Part shown: in pieces, positions 52,457 to 62,007 of the stretch
Numbering within the stretch: the first letter of the stretch is position 1
Layout: each line of letters begins with the position of its first letter
Assembly: GCA_025963775.1 (NCBI GenBank)
Contig: JAOQAD010000040.1
Coordinates: forward strand, 248,001-312,000
Direction of reading: 5' to 3'
DNA: 64,000 nt
DNA from: Bacteroidota bacterium
Lineage (GTDB): Bacteria; Bacteroidota; Bacteroidia; 2-12-FULL-35-15
Position numbers and translations under genes: made by a program
Notes under the pieces: model-generated
What the model was told of the DNA's origin: nothing
Seen by the model: only the letters and a program-made list of their open reading frames with translations
The model's database searches: none

Positions 52457-52792
52457 CTATTTCAACTTCTTATTTTCCTTATGCCGTTTGCTATCGCGCT
52501 TCGTTTTCTTTTCCATGTTCTTCTCAAAGGCTTTGCTAAGGTCAATCCCGGTTTGGTTCGCGAGGCAGATCACAACAAACATCACATCTGCCAGCTCATC
52601 CGATAATTCCTTGTCGCCTTCCTTCTTCTTAAATGATTGCTCTCCATACTGGCGCGAAATGATGCGTGCCACCTCTCCCACTTCTTCCGTAAGGATCGCC
52701 ATATTGGTGAGCTCGTTGAAATAGCGCACGCCGTGGGTGTTGATCCATTCATCGACCTGTGCCTGTGCCTGTTTTATAGTAAGCTGTTTCAT
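52457..52792 (-). CDS. MazG-like nucleotide pyrophosphohydrolase
   Basis: 111 residues from ATG 52792 (an upstream start at 52846 adds 18 poorly conserved residues). The EExxE...ExxD metal motif of the MazG fold is visible as TEEVGEVAR and ELSDELADVMFV. The family hydrolyses nucleotide triphosphates or related house-cleaning targets. Lys/Arg-rich tail MEKKTKRDSKRHKENKK. Convergent with the hydrolase gene. Confidence 0.9.
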   Translation of the reverse strand: MKQLTIKQAQAQVDEWINTHGVRYFNELTNMAILTEEVGEVARIISRQYGEQSFKKKEGDKELSDELADVMFVVICLANQTGIDLSKAFEKNMEKKTKRDSKRHKENKKLK

Positions 52793-52870
52793 AATAATGT
52801 GTTGTGTTTTATCAGCCCTGCCCCTCATGAAAGAGATGAAGTACAAAAGGCTAACGAATGTATGAAATAA

Positions 52871-52902
52871 AAAAAGCCCCGTAAAATGAATTACGGAGCT
52901 TT
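52871..52902 (-). terminator. Intrinsic terminator of the ribosomal operon
   Basis: Leftward, AGCTCCGTAATTCATTTTACGGGGCT folds into a stem-loop (one mismatch) followed by T7, 18 bases beyond the rplI stop. Confidence 0.8.
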
Positions 52903-52920
52903 CTTCAAACCTTATGCGAT

Positions 52921-53367
52921 TTATTCGGCAACTACTTCGAACGTAACGTTACCAACAACTTCTTTGTGGAAACGTACTTCAGCAGTGTAAGTACCGATGT
53001 TCTTGATACCTTCTTCGTTGATAGAGATGTTCTTTCTATCTACTTCATAGCCTAATTTTTTGATTGCGTCAGCTAACTGAACAGTAGTGATGGAACCGAA
53101 GATCTTTCCGGATTCACCTGCTTTAGCGCCCACTTTCACGACCATGTCCTTTAAAGCACCGGCTGTTTTTTCAGCTGCTGTTTTAATTTTCTGTTCTTTG
53201 AAAGCGCGTTGCTTCACTGTTTCAGCCTGCATCTTTTTTGTAGATGCTGTTGCCATAATAGCCAAACCTTTAGGAAGAAGGAAATTTCTTCCGTAACCAG
53301 GTTTTACATTTACTACGTCATCCTTGTATCCAAGGTTTTTAACGTCATTTTTTAAAATTACTTCCAT
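52921..53367 (-). CDS. rplI: Ribosomal protein L9
   Basis: 148 residues: MEVILKNDVKNLGYKDDVV, VKPGYGRNFLLPKGLA at the N-terminal domain, a central helix, then the C-terminal FGSITTVQLADAI. Large-subunit protein at the base of the L1 stalk. Last gene of rpsF-rpsR-rplI. Confidence 0.97.
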   Translation of the reverse strand: MEVILKNDVKNLGYKDDVVNVKPGYGRNFLLPKGLAIMATASTKKMQAETVKQRAFKEQKIKTAAEKTAGALKDMVVKVGAKAGESGKIFGSITTVQLADAIKKLGYEVDRKNISINEEGIKNIGTYTAEVRFHKEVVGNVTFEVVAE

Positions 53368-53426
53368 TTTAGTTTCTTTATTTTTAGTTGTGAATAGTTG
53401 ATTTGTTAAATATGTTTTAACAAAAA

Positions 53427-53696
53427 CTATTTTAGCATATCAGCAACATAAGGAAGAATTGCAAGGTGACGTGCACGCTTTACAGCCCTGGAAACTTTAC
53501 GTTGATACTTAACTGATGTACCTGTTAACCTGCGTGGCAAAAGTTTGCCCTGCTCGTTTACAAACTTCAATAAGAAGGTTGCGTCTTTATAGTCGATATA
53601 CTTAATTCCGCTTTTTTTGAAACGGCAGTATTTCTTTTTCTTAACATCCACCGTTGGCGGAGCAAGATACCTGATTTCTGAATTATCTGATGCCAT
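53427..53696 (-). CDS. rpsR: Ribosomal protein S18
   Basis: 89 residues with [39 protein letters not shown] and [10 protein letters not shown]. Pairs with S6 on the small-subunit platform. Lies 59 bases before rplI. Confidence 0.97.
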   Translation of the reverse strand: MASDNSEIRYLAPPTVDVKKKKYCRFKKSGIKYIDYKDATFLLKFVNEQGKLLPRRLTGTSVKYQRKVSRAVKRARHLAILPYVADMLK

Positions 53697-53756
53697 TGTT
53701 GTTTTCTTTTTTATCCGCTGAAGCCTTCGCCATAAGCGGGTTAGATTGATTAATGA

Positions 53757-54104
53757 TTAAGCTGTTGCTGCCGCTTTTGCCTTGTTTCTGCGTTTTTCGC
53801 TGTAAGCAATCGCATGCTTATCAAGCTTAACGGTTAAAAAGCGCAGCAGGCGCTCATCGCGCTTGTAAGCAAGCTCTAATTCTGCAACAAATGTGTTTGG
53901 CGCAGTGAATTCGATCAGGTGATAGAAACCTGTCGTTTTCTTTTGGATCGGATACTGTAATTTGCGAAGGCCCCAGGCATCTTCTGCAACGATTTTACAG
54001 CCACTGTCTGCAAGCATCTTTTTGTACTTGCTTACCGTCTCCTTTGCCTGTTCTTCAGACAAAACGGGAGTCATGATGAAGACGGTTTCGTAATGATTTG
54101 ACAT
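53757..54104 (-). CDS. rpsF: Ribosomal protein S6
   Basis: 115 residues from ATG 54104; the frame extends upstream to 54251 but the S6 start is MSNHYETVFIMTPVLSEEQ. It ends in an Ala/Lys tail. Small-subunit protein. First gene of the rpsF-rpsR-rplI operon, as in most Bacteroidota. Confidence 0.97.
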   Translation of the reverse strand: MSNHYETVFIMTPVLSEEQAKETVSKYKKMLADSGCKIVAEDAWGLRKLQYPIQKKTTGFYHLIEFTAPNTFVAELELAYKRDERLLRFLTVKLDKHAIAYSEKRRNKAKAAATA

Positions 54105-54400
54105 TTTTTTTACTGTTTTTTGGTTAATATTAAATTGTTCCTTTTCTTTAAAAGGGACGCGAAGATACAAATTTTTGACTTTTCCACAAAGAAAATTAAA
54201 GGGAAATTGGTTCAAAAGAGGATTTTGCCTGAAAACAACCGGCTTTGGCAATTATTCTGCCGGCAATCATACCGCGTAAGCGATGTGAATCTGCTAAAAT
54301 CGAAAATCTGCGGATCTGTGGCTGAAATTAAAGCCATTCGCTTCACCTGTTTAATTCTCCACAACTTTTGAACATCCCGGAATTTTGCCGTTTTAATACT

Positions 54401-54408
54401 TACTTTTG
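54401..54408 (+). promoter_or_regulatory. -7 element upstream of dnaX
   Basis: TACTTTTG at 54401-54408 matches TAnnTTTG, only 10 bases before the ATG at 54419, so the transcript would have a very short leader. Confidence 0.45.
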
Positions 54409-54418
54409 CATACTTCTT

Positions 54419-56173
54419 ATGGAAAATTTCATTGTTTCAGCACGTAAATACCGCCCTGCAAGGTTCAATACCGTTGTGGGACAAGCGCATATTACCAATA
54501 CGCTGAAAAATGCCATCAAGAACAACCACCTTGCCCAGGCTTTCCTGTTCTGTGGCCCGCGTGGGGTTGGAAAAACGACCTGTGCACGTATCCTGGCAAA
54601 GACCATCAACTGCACCAACAAGACTGCCGACACGGAAGCATGCGACCAGTGCGAATCCTGTCTTTCCTTTAACAGCGGGGCCTCCCTGAATGTTTACGAG
54701 CTGGATGCCGCTTCCAACAACTCGGTGGATGATATCCGGAACCTTGTTGACCAGGTTAGGTTTGCACCTCAGCTCGGAGAATTCAAAGTGTACATCATCG
54801 ATGAGGTCCACATGCTCTCCGCAAGCGCTTTCAACGCCTTCCTGAAAACCCTGGAAGAGCCGCCAAGGCACGCGATCTTCATCCTTGCCACCACCGAAAA
54901 GCACAAGATCATCCCGACCATCCTGTCGCGCTGCCAGATCTTTGACTTTAACCGGATCCAGATCGATGACATTGCCAATCACCTTGCCTTTATTGCCAAA
55001 AGCGAAAATGTTTCCGCTGAAACGGATGCATTGCACATCATTGCCCAGAAAGCGGACGGCGCTTTACGCGATGCATGCTCCATTTTCGACCAGATCGTAA
55101 GCTTTGCAGGGAACACGGTTACTTACAAGGCAGTGATCGAAAATCTCAATATCCTTGATTATGATTACTATTTCAAAGTAACGGATGCCATCCTTGCTGA
55201 AAATATATCCTCCTCGCTGCTCATCTTCAACGAGATCCTGAACCATGGCTTCGACGGGCATAACTTCGTTGCCGGGATCGCAGGGCATTTCCGGAACCTG
55301 CTCGTGAGCAAAGATCCGGAAACAGTGCAACTGCTCGAGGTCGGGAACAACATCCGCGACAAATACAAGCAGCAGGCAGGCAAATGCTCCCCCGGCTTTC
55401 TTGTAAGAGGCCTTACTATCCTGAACAAAGCGGACATTCAATACAAAGCAAGCAAAAACCAGCGGCTCCAGGTGGAGCTTGCGCTGATGCAGCTCTGTAC
55501 AATCAATGCCCCGGTCCCTGAGGCCGAAAAAAAAAATGACCTGAGCGAAAGCCCGGTTAAGGTCCAGGCTCCCGCCGTTCAGAATACCAGCTCAGCCCCG
55601 GCAGCACCTCAGCAAAAACAGGAACCAGCCATTGTGCAAACGCCCACTGTGCCTGCAAATCCTGAAAACGCAGGCACGCCGGTCGCCAAAAAGCCGGTTT
55701 TTATCAAAACGAGCACCCCTTCCATCAACAATATCAATCCTGCTACTAAAACAGATGTCAGCAGCAATGCCAATCCCGCTGTGGTCAACCCTTCCGCGCA
55801 GAAGGCCGAGCCTTTCAACCAGCAGAGCCTCGAAACAGCCTGGTTGAAATATGCGAACGACATGAAAACCCGGAAAGCCAACCTGGGAAATGCGCTTGCC
55901 GGCAAAATGCCCGTTCTGAAGGAAGGGTACAGGATTGAATTCACTATCACCAACAAAGCACTGGAAGAAGCCATCAACGAGGATAAAATGAATTTCCTGG
56001 GCTTTTTACGGAATGAGCTGAACAACTTCTCCCTGCAGTTGGAGCTGAAAATGGTGGAAGCCGAAGAAAAAGCCAACCTGTACACCGCCACCGACCGCTA
56101 CAAAAGGCTGGCAGAAAAAAATCCCGACATCCATAAATTCCGCCAGGCCTTTGACCTGGATATTGAATTTTAA
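54419..56173 (+). CDS. dnaX: DNA polymerase III subunit gamma/tau
   Basis: 584 residues from ATG 54419 (an upstream ATG at 54368 adds residues that are not family-like). Walker A GPRGVGKTTCARILAK, zinc-binding cysteines INC...CDQCESC, Walker B VYIIDEVHML, SRC motif (ILSRCQIF). A Pro/Ala/Gln-rich linker (about residues 375-475) precedes the tau-type C-terminal domain. It is the clamp-loader ATPase that holds polymerase III. I see no obvious slippery sequence for a gamma form. Confidence 0.96.
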   Translation: MENFIVSARKYRPARFNTVVGQAHITNTLKNAIKNNHLAQAFLFCGPRGVGKTTCARILAKTINCTNKTADTEACDQCESCLSFNSGASLNVYELDAASNNSVDDIRNLVDQVRFAPQLGEFKVYIIDEVHMLSASAFNAFLKTLEEPPRHAIFILATTEKHKIIPTILSRCQIFDFNRIQIDDIANHLAFIAKSENVSAETDALHIIAQKADGALRDACSIFDQIVSFAGNTVTYKAVIENLNILDYDYYFKVTDAILAENISSSLLIFNEILNHGFDGHNFVAGIAGHFRNLLVSKDPETVQLLEVGNNIRDKYKQQAGKCSPGFLVRGLTILNKADIQYKASKNQRLQVELALMQLCTINAPVPEAEKKNDLSESPVKVQAPAVQNTSSAPAAPQQKQEPAIVQTPTVPANPENAGTPVAKKPVFIKTSTPSINNINPATKTDVSSNANPAVVNPSAQKAEPFNQQSLETAWLKYANDMKTRKANLGNALAGKMPVLKEGYRIEFTITNKALEEAINEDKMNFLGFLRNELNNFSLQLELKMVEAEEKANLYTATDRYKRLAEKNPDIHKFRQAFDLDIEF

Positions 56174-56326
56174 TAATTATTCCCTATCTTCCAGCCAGCT
56201 TATTTTTGCAAAGACATGAGACCCAAAAATAAGTAAGCAGCAATGCAACCTTTTTTTGTAAACACTACTCTTGTAATTAATTACAAAAATTAATTACGCT
56301 CAGGCTTTGGCATAACAATAAAACAA

Positions 56327-59300
56327 ATGAAGAAACTACTCACTCTCTTAACGGCTTTAGCATTGGGATTCACTGGCTCCCAGGCACAAATTGTAATCTC
56401 CCCGGGAGGCGGCGCAGCGAGCGTAATTTCAGCCATCGGAGGAGCCGGGCTTACACTTTCAAACGTGACCATCAATTGTACAGGTACCGCTTACGGCACT
56501 TATAGCAATGCTGCTGCCAGCGGTTTCGGCGCATCCATGACCAACGGATTGCTGCTTACAACGGGTTCTGCTTCCGGAGTAGCAGGTTCAGGCAATCTGA
56601 ATGATGATTACAGCACCTGCGTAGGTACAAGCTCTACAGATGCCCAGCTGGTTAGCGTAATCGGGGGCGCTACTATCAATGATGCCTGTATCATTGAGTT
56701 TGATGTTGTGCCGCAATGTAATAACTTACAGATCCGCTTTGTGTTCGGTTCGGATGAATACACCAACTGGGTGAGCGCCGGGTTTAATGACGGGTTCGGG
56801 TTCTTTGTTTCGGGCCCTAATCCTGCCGGGGGAAATTATACGAATTACAACCTTGCACAGCTGCCCAGCGGCACCCTTGTAAGTATCGATAACGTGAACA
56901 CTACTACCAATCCCGCCTATTTTATCAATAACAATGCGGGTACTTACGCGAATCACTTCGATGGTTTCACCACAGTCTTAAATCCTACCATGAACGTTAC
57001 ACCCTGCCAGAGCTATCATTTTAAGCTGGCAATCGGCGATGCGGCAGATTGTGCAATGGATTCCGGCGTAATGATCGACCTGATCCAGTGCACATCTCCA
57101 TGGACCGTTGCAACAAGCTCAACACCTACAGGTTGCGGTGCACCTTCCGGAACTGCCACTGCAACAGTTTCAGGCGGAATAGGGCCATTCACCTATTCAT
57201 GGGCACCAACAGGCGGAACCGGGCCCACAGCAAGCGGACTTGCTGCAGGCAGCTATACTGTGACCATTAATGACGGACTTACCTGTACACCTTTAGCACA
57301 AACATATACGGTTACTGTAGGAACAACAGGAACACCAAATACAGTAACTGTACCCGCAAGCAACTCCTATTGCAGCGGCGCGACTGTACCGGCAAGCACA
57401 TACACAAGCACTCCTGCAGGTGGTACATTCACATGGACCAACTCAAATACAGCGATCGGGCTTGGAGCAAGCGGAGCTGGAAATCAGCCATCCTTTACCG
57501 CAACCAACCCGGGAACAACTGCAATAAGCGGAACCATCACGGTTACACCCACTGTTGGCGGTTGCCCGGGAACACCTAATACATATACAATTACCGTTAA
57601 ACCGATTCCAAATGTTACCCCGCCTGCAAACATCACCGTTTGTGCGGGAAGCACCGTTGCTGCATCAGCATTCACAAGTAATGTGGCGGGAGCAACGTTT
57701 GCATGGACCAATTCTAATCCTGCAATAGGGCTTGGAGCCAGCGGGGCAGGAAATACGCCTTCGTTTACAGCAACCAATGCAACGGCCTCCAACATCACAG
57801 CAACTATTACGGTTACACCAACTGCCACCGGCTGTCCCGGCACCCCGGTAACATACACCATCACGGTGAAGCCGGTACCAACAGTTACTGTTCCTGCAAG
57901 CTCTACCGTTTGTAACGGAACGCCAATTGCTGCTTCAGCATTTACCAGTGGCGTAGCAGGTACAACTTATGCCTGGACCAACTCGAATGCTGCAATCGGG
58001 CTGGGTGCAAGCGGCGCAGGAAACACACCGGCATTCACAGCTACAAATGCAGGTGCTGCAGCTATTTCCGGCACTATTACGGTAACACCTACGGCAAATG
58101 CCTGCCCGGGAACACCTGTTACCTACACCATCACTGTTAATCCAACACCAACAGTTACCGTACCCGCAAACATAACTGTGTGTGCCGGTATAAATGTTCC
58201 TGCTTCGGCCTTCACAAGTAATGTTGCAGGTGCAACGTTTGCCTGGACCAACTCCAATGCAGCGATCGGACTGCCTGCCAGCGGAGCCGGAAACACTCCT
58301 GCATTTACTGCCACGAATGCTACGGGTTCTCCTATCACATCTACAATTACAGTTACCCCTACAGCCAACACCTGTCCGGGAACCCCTGTAACATATACTA
58401 TTACAGTAAATCCAATGCCTGTTGTTACAGTGAACTCGCCTTCGATCTGCCCCGGCGGAACCGCTACGCTCACAGCAACAGGCGGAACAACTTATTCATG
58501 GTCATCAGGGCCGGTAACCAACCCGATCACTGTATCTCCTGCATCAACAACTTCCTATACGGTTACAGGAACCAGTTCAGGCTGCTCTAACTCAGCGGTT
58601 GCTACTGTTACTGTAGGCGCTTCAATGACCATTACGGTGAATTCACCGGGAATATGCACAGGCCAGACAGCCAATCTGATAGCTACAGGCGCAACCTCTT
58701 ATACATGGTCGGCAGGTGCCACTTCAACAGGTGCCGGTACTGCCGATGCTTCTCCGGCAGCAACCACTTCCTATACAGTTACGGGAACCACCGGAGGCTG
58801 TACCGGAACTGCTGTAGCAACCGTAACAGTAACATCCACCCCTGTTGTGACGGTGACATCGCCTACTATTTGTGATGGCCAAACCGCAACAATGACAGCA
58901 GGCGGTGCAGCAACCTACACCTGGTCGGCAGGAGCTACAACAGCTGCAGCGAACACTGCAACAGCTGCTCCATCCACCACTACAACGTACACTGTTACCG
59001 GCTCGAACGGCGGGTGCTCCGGCACAGCTGTTTCAACTGTGACTGTGAACCCGATCCCGACAGTGACGGTTAACTCTCCGACCATTTGCGCAGGACAAAC
59101 CGCTAACTTAACTGCCGGCGGTGCTACAGGCTATACATGGTCTGCGGGTGCCACTTTTACCGGTGCCAACACTGCAGATGCGAGCCCTGCTTCAACAACT
59201 ACCTATACTGTTACCGGAACTTCTGCAGGCTGCAGCAATACCGCAGTATCTACTGTAACTGTTGCCCCTTCGCTGAATGTGACGGTAAACTCACCGACCA

Positions 59301-61924
59301 TCTGTGCGGGACAAACTGCTAACTTAACTGCTGCAGGCGCTACAACGTATGTTTGGACAGCAGGCGCTACTTCCACAGGTGCGAGCACCGCAGATGCAAC
59401 ACCAGCCGCAACCACTACCTATACCGTAACAGGAACAACATCCGGATGTACGGGATCAGCCATTTCAACTGTAACGGTAACACCTTTGCCGGCGGTGACT
59501 GTTAACTCGCCTACCGTTTGTAACGGCGTTACTGCCAACCTTACTGCAGGCGGTGCAAGCACATACGCATGGAGCGCAGGCGCCACTTCAACCGGGGCAA
59601 ACACTGCGGATGCTGCACCTTCCACAACCACGACGTATACTGTAACCGGTACTACCAGCGGATGTTCGAACACGGCTGTATCCACAGTAACTGTTAACCC
59701 GATCCCTAATGTGACTGTCAATTCTCCTTCGATCTGTCCCGGCTCCACAGCCATGCTGACAGCCGGCGGAGCAACAAGCTACACATGGAGCGCAGGAGCA
59801 ACATCAACAGGAGCAAACACTGCCACTGCAACACCTGCTGCAACTACTACATATACGGTAACAGGGACATCCCTGGGCTGCTCCAACACAGCAGTTTCAA
59901 CAGTAACTGTAAATACAGTATTGTCTGTTGATGCAGGAGTGGACGACAGCATCTGCTTTGGCGGAAGCGCTACTTTAACGGTGATCCCGAACGGTGTTGG
60001 ATATGTTTACACATGGACACCGGCGGCAAGCCTGAGCAATGCAACCATCTATAACCCGGTTGCTTCTCCGGCCGCAACAACAACATATACTGTGAACGTA
60101 ACAGATGCGAACGGATGCACGGGAAGCGACAACGTAACCATTTTTGCTGATCCGCAGATCACACTTGCACTGGCCGGGCTACCTGTTAATTGCAACGGTG
60201 GCAGCGATGGACAAACCATTGTGATCCCTGCCGGAGGCTCCGGATCATATACTTATAACTGGCTTGCGGGAGGCTGTACTACTGCTGCCTGCAATGTAGC
60301 CGCAGGAACATATACCGTAACGGTGACCGATACATGGGGCTGTACTGCAACGGGTACATCCACTGTTACCGAGCCGACTGCTGTAACTGCCACTTCCACA
60401 CAGGTGAATGTGACCTGCTTCGGGGCATGCAACGGAACAGCTACTGCTACCGGTGCAGGAGGAACTCCAACTGCTTCAGGAGGGTATAACTATTCATGGA
60501 ACACTGTGCCTGTGCAGAACACACAAACAGCTACGGGATTATGTTCAGGAACCTACACCTGCACAGTTACCGACGCAAACGGATGCTCCACAACTGTTGT
60601 GGTGACCATCACAGAGCCGACAGTACTTGCCGTTGCTCCTATTCTGAACGTGACCATTTGCAACAGCGGAAGCACAACCCTTAACGCAAACGTTACCGGA
60701 GGTACGGGCGCATACACGTATTCATGGAGCCCTGCCACAGGACTGAGCAGCGCTTCGGTTGCAAATCCTACCGCTTCACCTGCCGGCACCACAAGTTATA
60801 CCGTTACTGCAACGGATGCCAACGGATGTACAGCAACAGCTTCTGTAACTGTGACCGTTAATCCGCCATTATCAGTTGTAACAGCAGGAACAGCTTCGGT
60901 TTGCCCTGGTTTCTCCACCCCGATCTCTGCCATTGCAGCGAACGGCGCAGGAAGCGGCTATACCTATTCATGGTCGCCTGCTGCAGGATTAAGCGATCCG
61001 GCTATTGACATGCCGACCGCAACACCGGCTGTTACTACAACTTATACTGTTACTGTGAATGACGGATGTTCGCCTGCTGTTACTGCAACGGTAACTGTTA
61101 CAGCGCTTCCGAAGCCGGTACCTGTGATCACATCCAATGTTACATCAGGCTGTGCACCACTGTGCGTGAGCTTTACGGATGCCTCTACTATTTCTTCCGG
61201 CTCTGTTGCAGGATGGGACTGGAATTTCGGGGATAACGGGCCGGATTCGATCAGCCAGAACCCTTCACATTGCTTTATGACGGCAGGAAGCTACACGATC
61301 ACGCTGACCGACACATCCGCTGCAGGCTGTATCACAACGAGCACAATACCGTATGTGATCACAGTGAACCCGATCCCTGTGGCTGCTGCAAGCGCACCAA
61401 CGTCTACGAGCATCTTTACACCTACTGTTCAATACATTGATCAGTCTACGATTTCATTCGGATCCATCGTTAGCTGGGACTGGTCATTCGGGGATAACCT
61501 CTCCACTCCTGCCAACGACAGCAGCAGCCTGCAGAATCCTTCGCACCTGTTCTCCGAAATAGGAAGCTATTGTGGTGACCTGGTAGTTACAAGTAATGCA
61601 GGATGCAGGGACACAACAAGCATCTGTATCATCATTGATCCCGAGTTCACGTTCTTCATCCCGAATGCCTTCTCACCAAATGATGATGGCATCAACGATG
61701 AGTTTTACGGAAAAGGCGAGTACATCAAAAAATACGAGATGTACATCTACGACCGTTGGGGAAATATGATCTTTGCTGCTGATGACATCAACAAGCACTG
61801 GGATGGAAAAGCGAACCACGGCGCAGAAATTGCACAGGAAGATGTGTATGTATATGTGGTGAAGCTGACAGACAACCACGATAAGAACCATAAATACATC
61901 GGAACGGTGACCATTGTAAAATAG
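56327..61924 (+). CDS. Giant repetitive adhesin with T9SS type B sorting domain
   Basis: 1865 residues. Signal peptide at 1-20 (FTGSQAQ). Residues about 25-250 are a choice-of-anchor L-type domain (NLQIRFVFGSDEYTNWV). Four PKD-like repeats of 90 residues lie at 57335-58417 in DNA. Seven repeats of about 72 residues follow at 58418-59929 (units like ICAGQTANLTAGG and TTTYTVTGT). Next come Ig-like modules and two SprB-type repeats (NCNGGSDG, CFGACNGT), then two PKD domains (WDWNFGDNG, WDWSFGDNL). The C-terminal 90 residues form a gliding-type (type B) sorting domain (IPNAFSPNDDGINDEF, YDRWGNMIF, DVYVYVVKL). It is a secreted, surface-attached adhesin or gliding protein. Confidence 0.94.
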   Translation: MKKLLTLLTALALGFTGSQAQIVISPGGGAASVISAIGGAGLTLSNVTINCTGTAYGTYSNAAASGFGASMTNGLLLTTGSASGVAGSGNLNDDYSTCVGTSSTDAQLVSVIGGATINDACIIEFDVVPQCNNLQIRFVFGSDEYTNWVSAGFNDGFGFFVSGPNPAGGNYTNYNLAQLPSGTLVSIDNVNTTTNPAYFINNNAGTYANHFDGFTTVLNPTMNVTPCQSYHFKLAIGDAADCAMDSGVMIDLIQCTSPWTVATSSTPTGCGAPSGTATATVSGGIGPFTYSWAPTGGTGPTASGLAAGSYTVTINDGLTCTPLAQTYTVTVGTTGTPNTVTVPASNSYCSGATVPASTYTSTPAGGTFTWTNSNTAIGLGASGAGNQPSFTATNPGTTAISGTITVTPTVGGCPGTPNTYTITVKPIPNVTPPANITVCAGSTVAASAFTSNVAGATFAWTNSNPAIGLGASGAGNTPSFTATNATASNITATITVTPTATGCPGTPVTYTITVKPVPTVTVPASSTVCNGTPIAASAFTSGVAGTTYAWTNSNAAIGLGASGAGNTPAFTATNAGAAAISGTITVTPTANACPGTPVTYTITVNPTPTVTVPANITVCAGINVPASAFTSNVAGATFAWTNSNAAIGLPASGAGNTPAFTATNATGSPITSTITVTPTANTCPGTPVTYTITVNPMPVVTVNSPSICPGGTATLTATGGTTYSWSSGPVTNPITVSPASTTSYTVTGTSSGCSNSAVATVTVGASMTITVNSPGICTGQTANLIATGATSYTWSAGATSTGAGTADASPAATTSYTVTGTTGGCTGTAVATVTVTSTPVVTVTSPTICDGQTATMTAGGAATYTWSAGATTAAANTATAAPSTTTTYTVTGSNGGCSGTAVSTVTVNPIPTVTVNSPTICAGQTANLTAGGATGYTWSAGATFTGANTADASPASTTTYTVTGTSAGCSNTAVSTVTVAPSLNVTVNSPTICAGQTANLTAAGATTYVWTAGATSTGASTADATPAATTTYTVTGTTSGCTGSAISTVTVTPLPAVTVNSPTVCNGVTANLTAGGASTYAWSAGATSTGANTADAAPSTTTTYTVTGTTSGCSNTAVSTVTVNPIPNVTVNSPSICPGSTAMLTAGGATSYTWSAGATSTGANTATATPAATTTYTVTGTSLGCSNTAVSTVTVNTVLSVDAGVDDSICFGGSATLTVIPNGVGYVYTWTPAASLSNATIYNPVASPAATTTYTVNVTDANGCTGSDNVTIFADPQITLALAGLPVNCNGGSDGQTIVIPAGGSGSYTYNWLAGGCTTAACNVAAGTYTVTVTDTWGCTATGTSTVTEPTAVTATSTQVNVTCFGACNGTATATGAGGTPTASGGYNYSWNTVPVQNTQTATGLCSGTYTCTVTDANGCSTTVVVTITEPTVLAVAPILNVTICNSGSTTLNANVTGGTGAYTYSWSPATGLSSASVANPTASPAGTTSYTVTATDANGCTATASVTVTVNPPLSVVTAGTASVCPGFSTPISAIAANGAGSGYTYSWSPAAGLSDPAIDMPTATPAVTTTYTVTVNDGCSPAVTATVTVTALPKPVPVITSNVTSGCAPLCVSFTDASTISSGSVAGWDWNFGDNGPDSISQNPSHCFMTAGSYTITLTDTSAAGCITTSTIPYVITVNPIPVAAASAPTSTSIFTPTVQYIDQSTISFGSIVSWDWSFGDNLSTPANDSSSLQNPSHLFSEIGSYCGDLVVTSNAGCRDTTSICIIIDPEFTFFIPNAFSPNDDGINDEFYGKGEYIKKYEMYIYDRWGNMIFAADDINKHWDGKANHGAEIAQEDVYVYVVKLTDNHDKNHKYIGTVTIVK
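57335..58417 (+). repeat. Four tandem 270-bp PKD-like units
   Basis: Units begin at about 57335, 57608, 57878 and 58148. Each encodes 90 residues with the core AFTSNVAGATFAWTNSN and a CPGTP...TYTITV end. The DNA differs at many third positions, so the copies are not recent. Confidence 0.9.
58418..59929 (+). repeat. Seven tandem ~216-bp adhesin units
   Basis: Each encodes about 72 residues with the core TVNSPTICAGQTANLTAGG, a YTWSAGAT strand and TTYTVTGT. They vary in sequence, more conserved in protein than in DNA. Confidence 0.9.
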
Positions 61925-61950
61925 TCCGCCGCCGGTGTAGCATAAAAAGA

Positions 61951-61985
61951 AGAGCGCCCTCCCGCAACATGCAGGAGGGCGCTCT
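61951..61985. terminator. Bidirectional terminator between adhesin and pdhB
   Basis: Perfect 12-bp stem AGAGCGCCCTCC / GGAGGGCGCTCT with an 11-base loop lies between convergent genes, followed by TTTATTTT rightward and preceded by AAAAAGA (T-rich leftward). Confidence 0.88.
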
Positions 61986-62007
61986 TTATTTTACTGGTTA
62001 GAACTCT

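Noticed and set aside
57484-59754. Several open frames on the minus strand inside the adhesin repeats (for example 57484-57864, 58123-58473, 59419-59754)
   Set aside because: They are mirror frames of the repetitive Thr/Ala/Gly codons, repeat with the same period as the units and lack start signals or family features.
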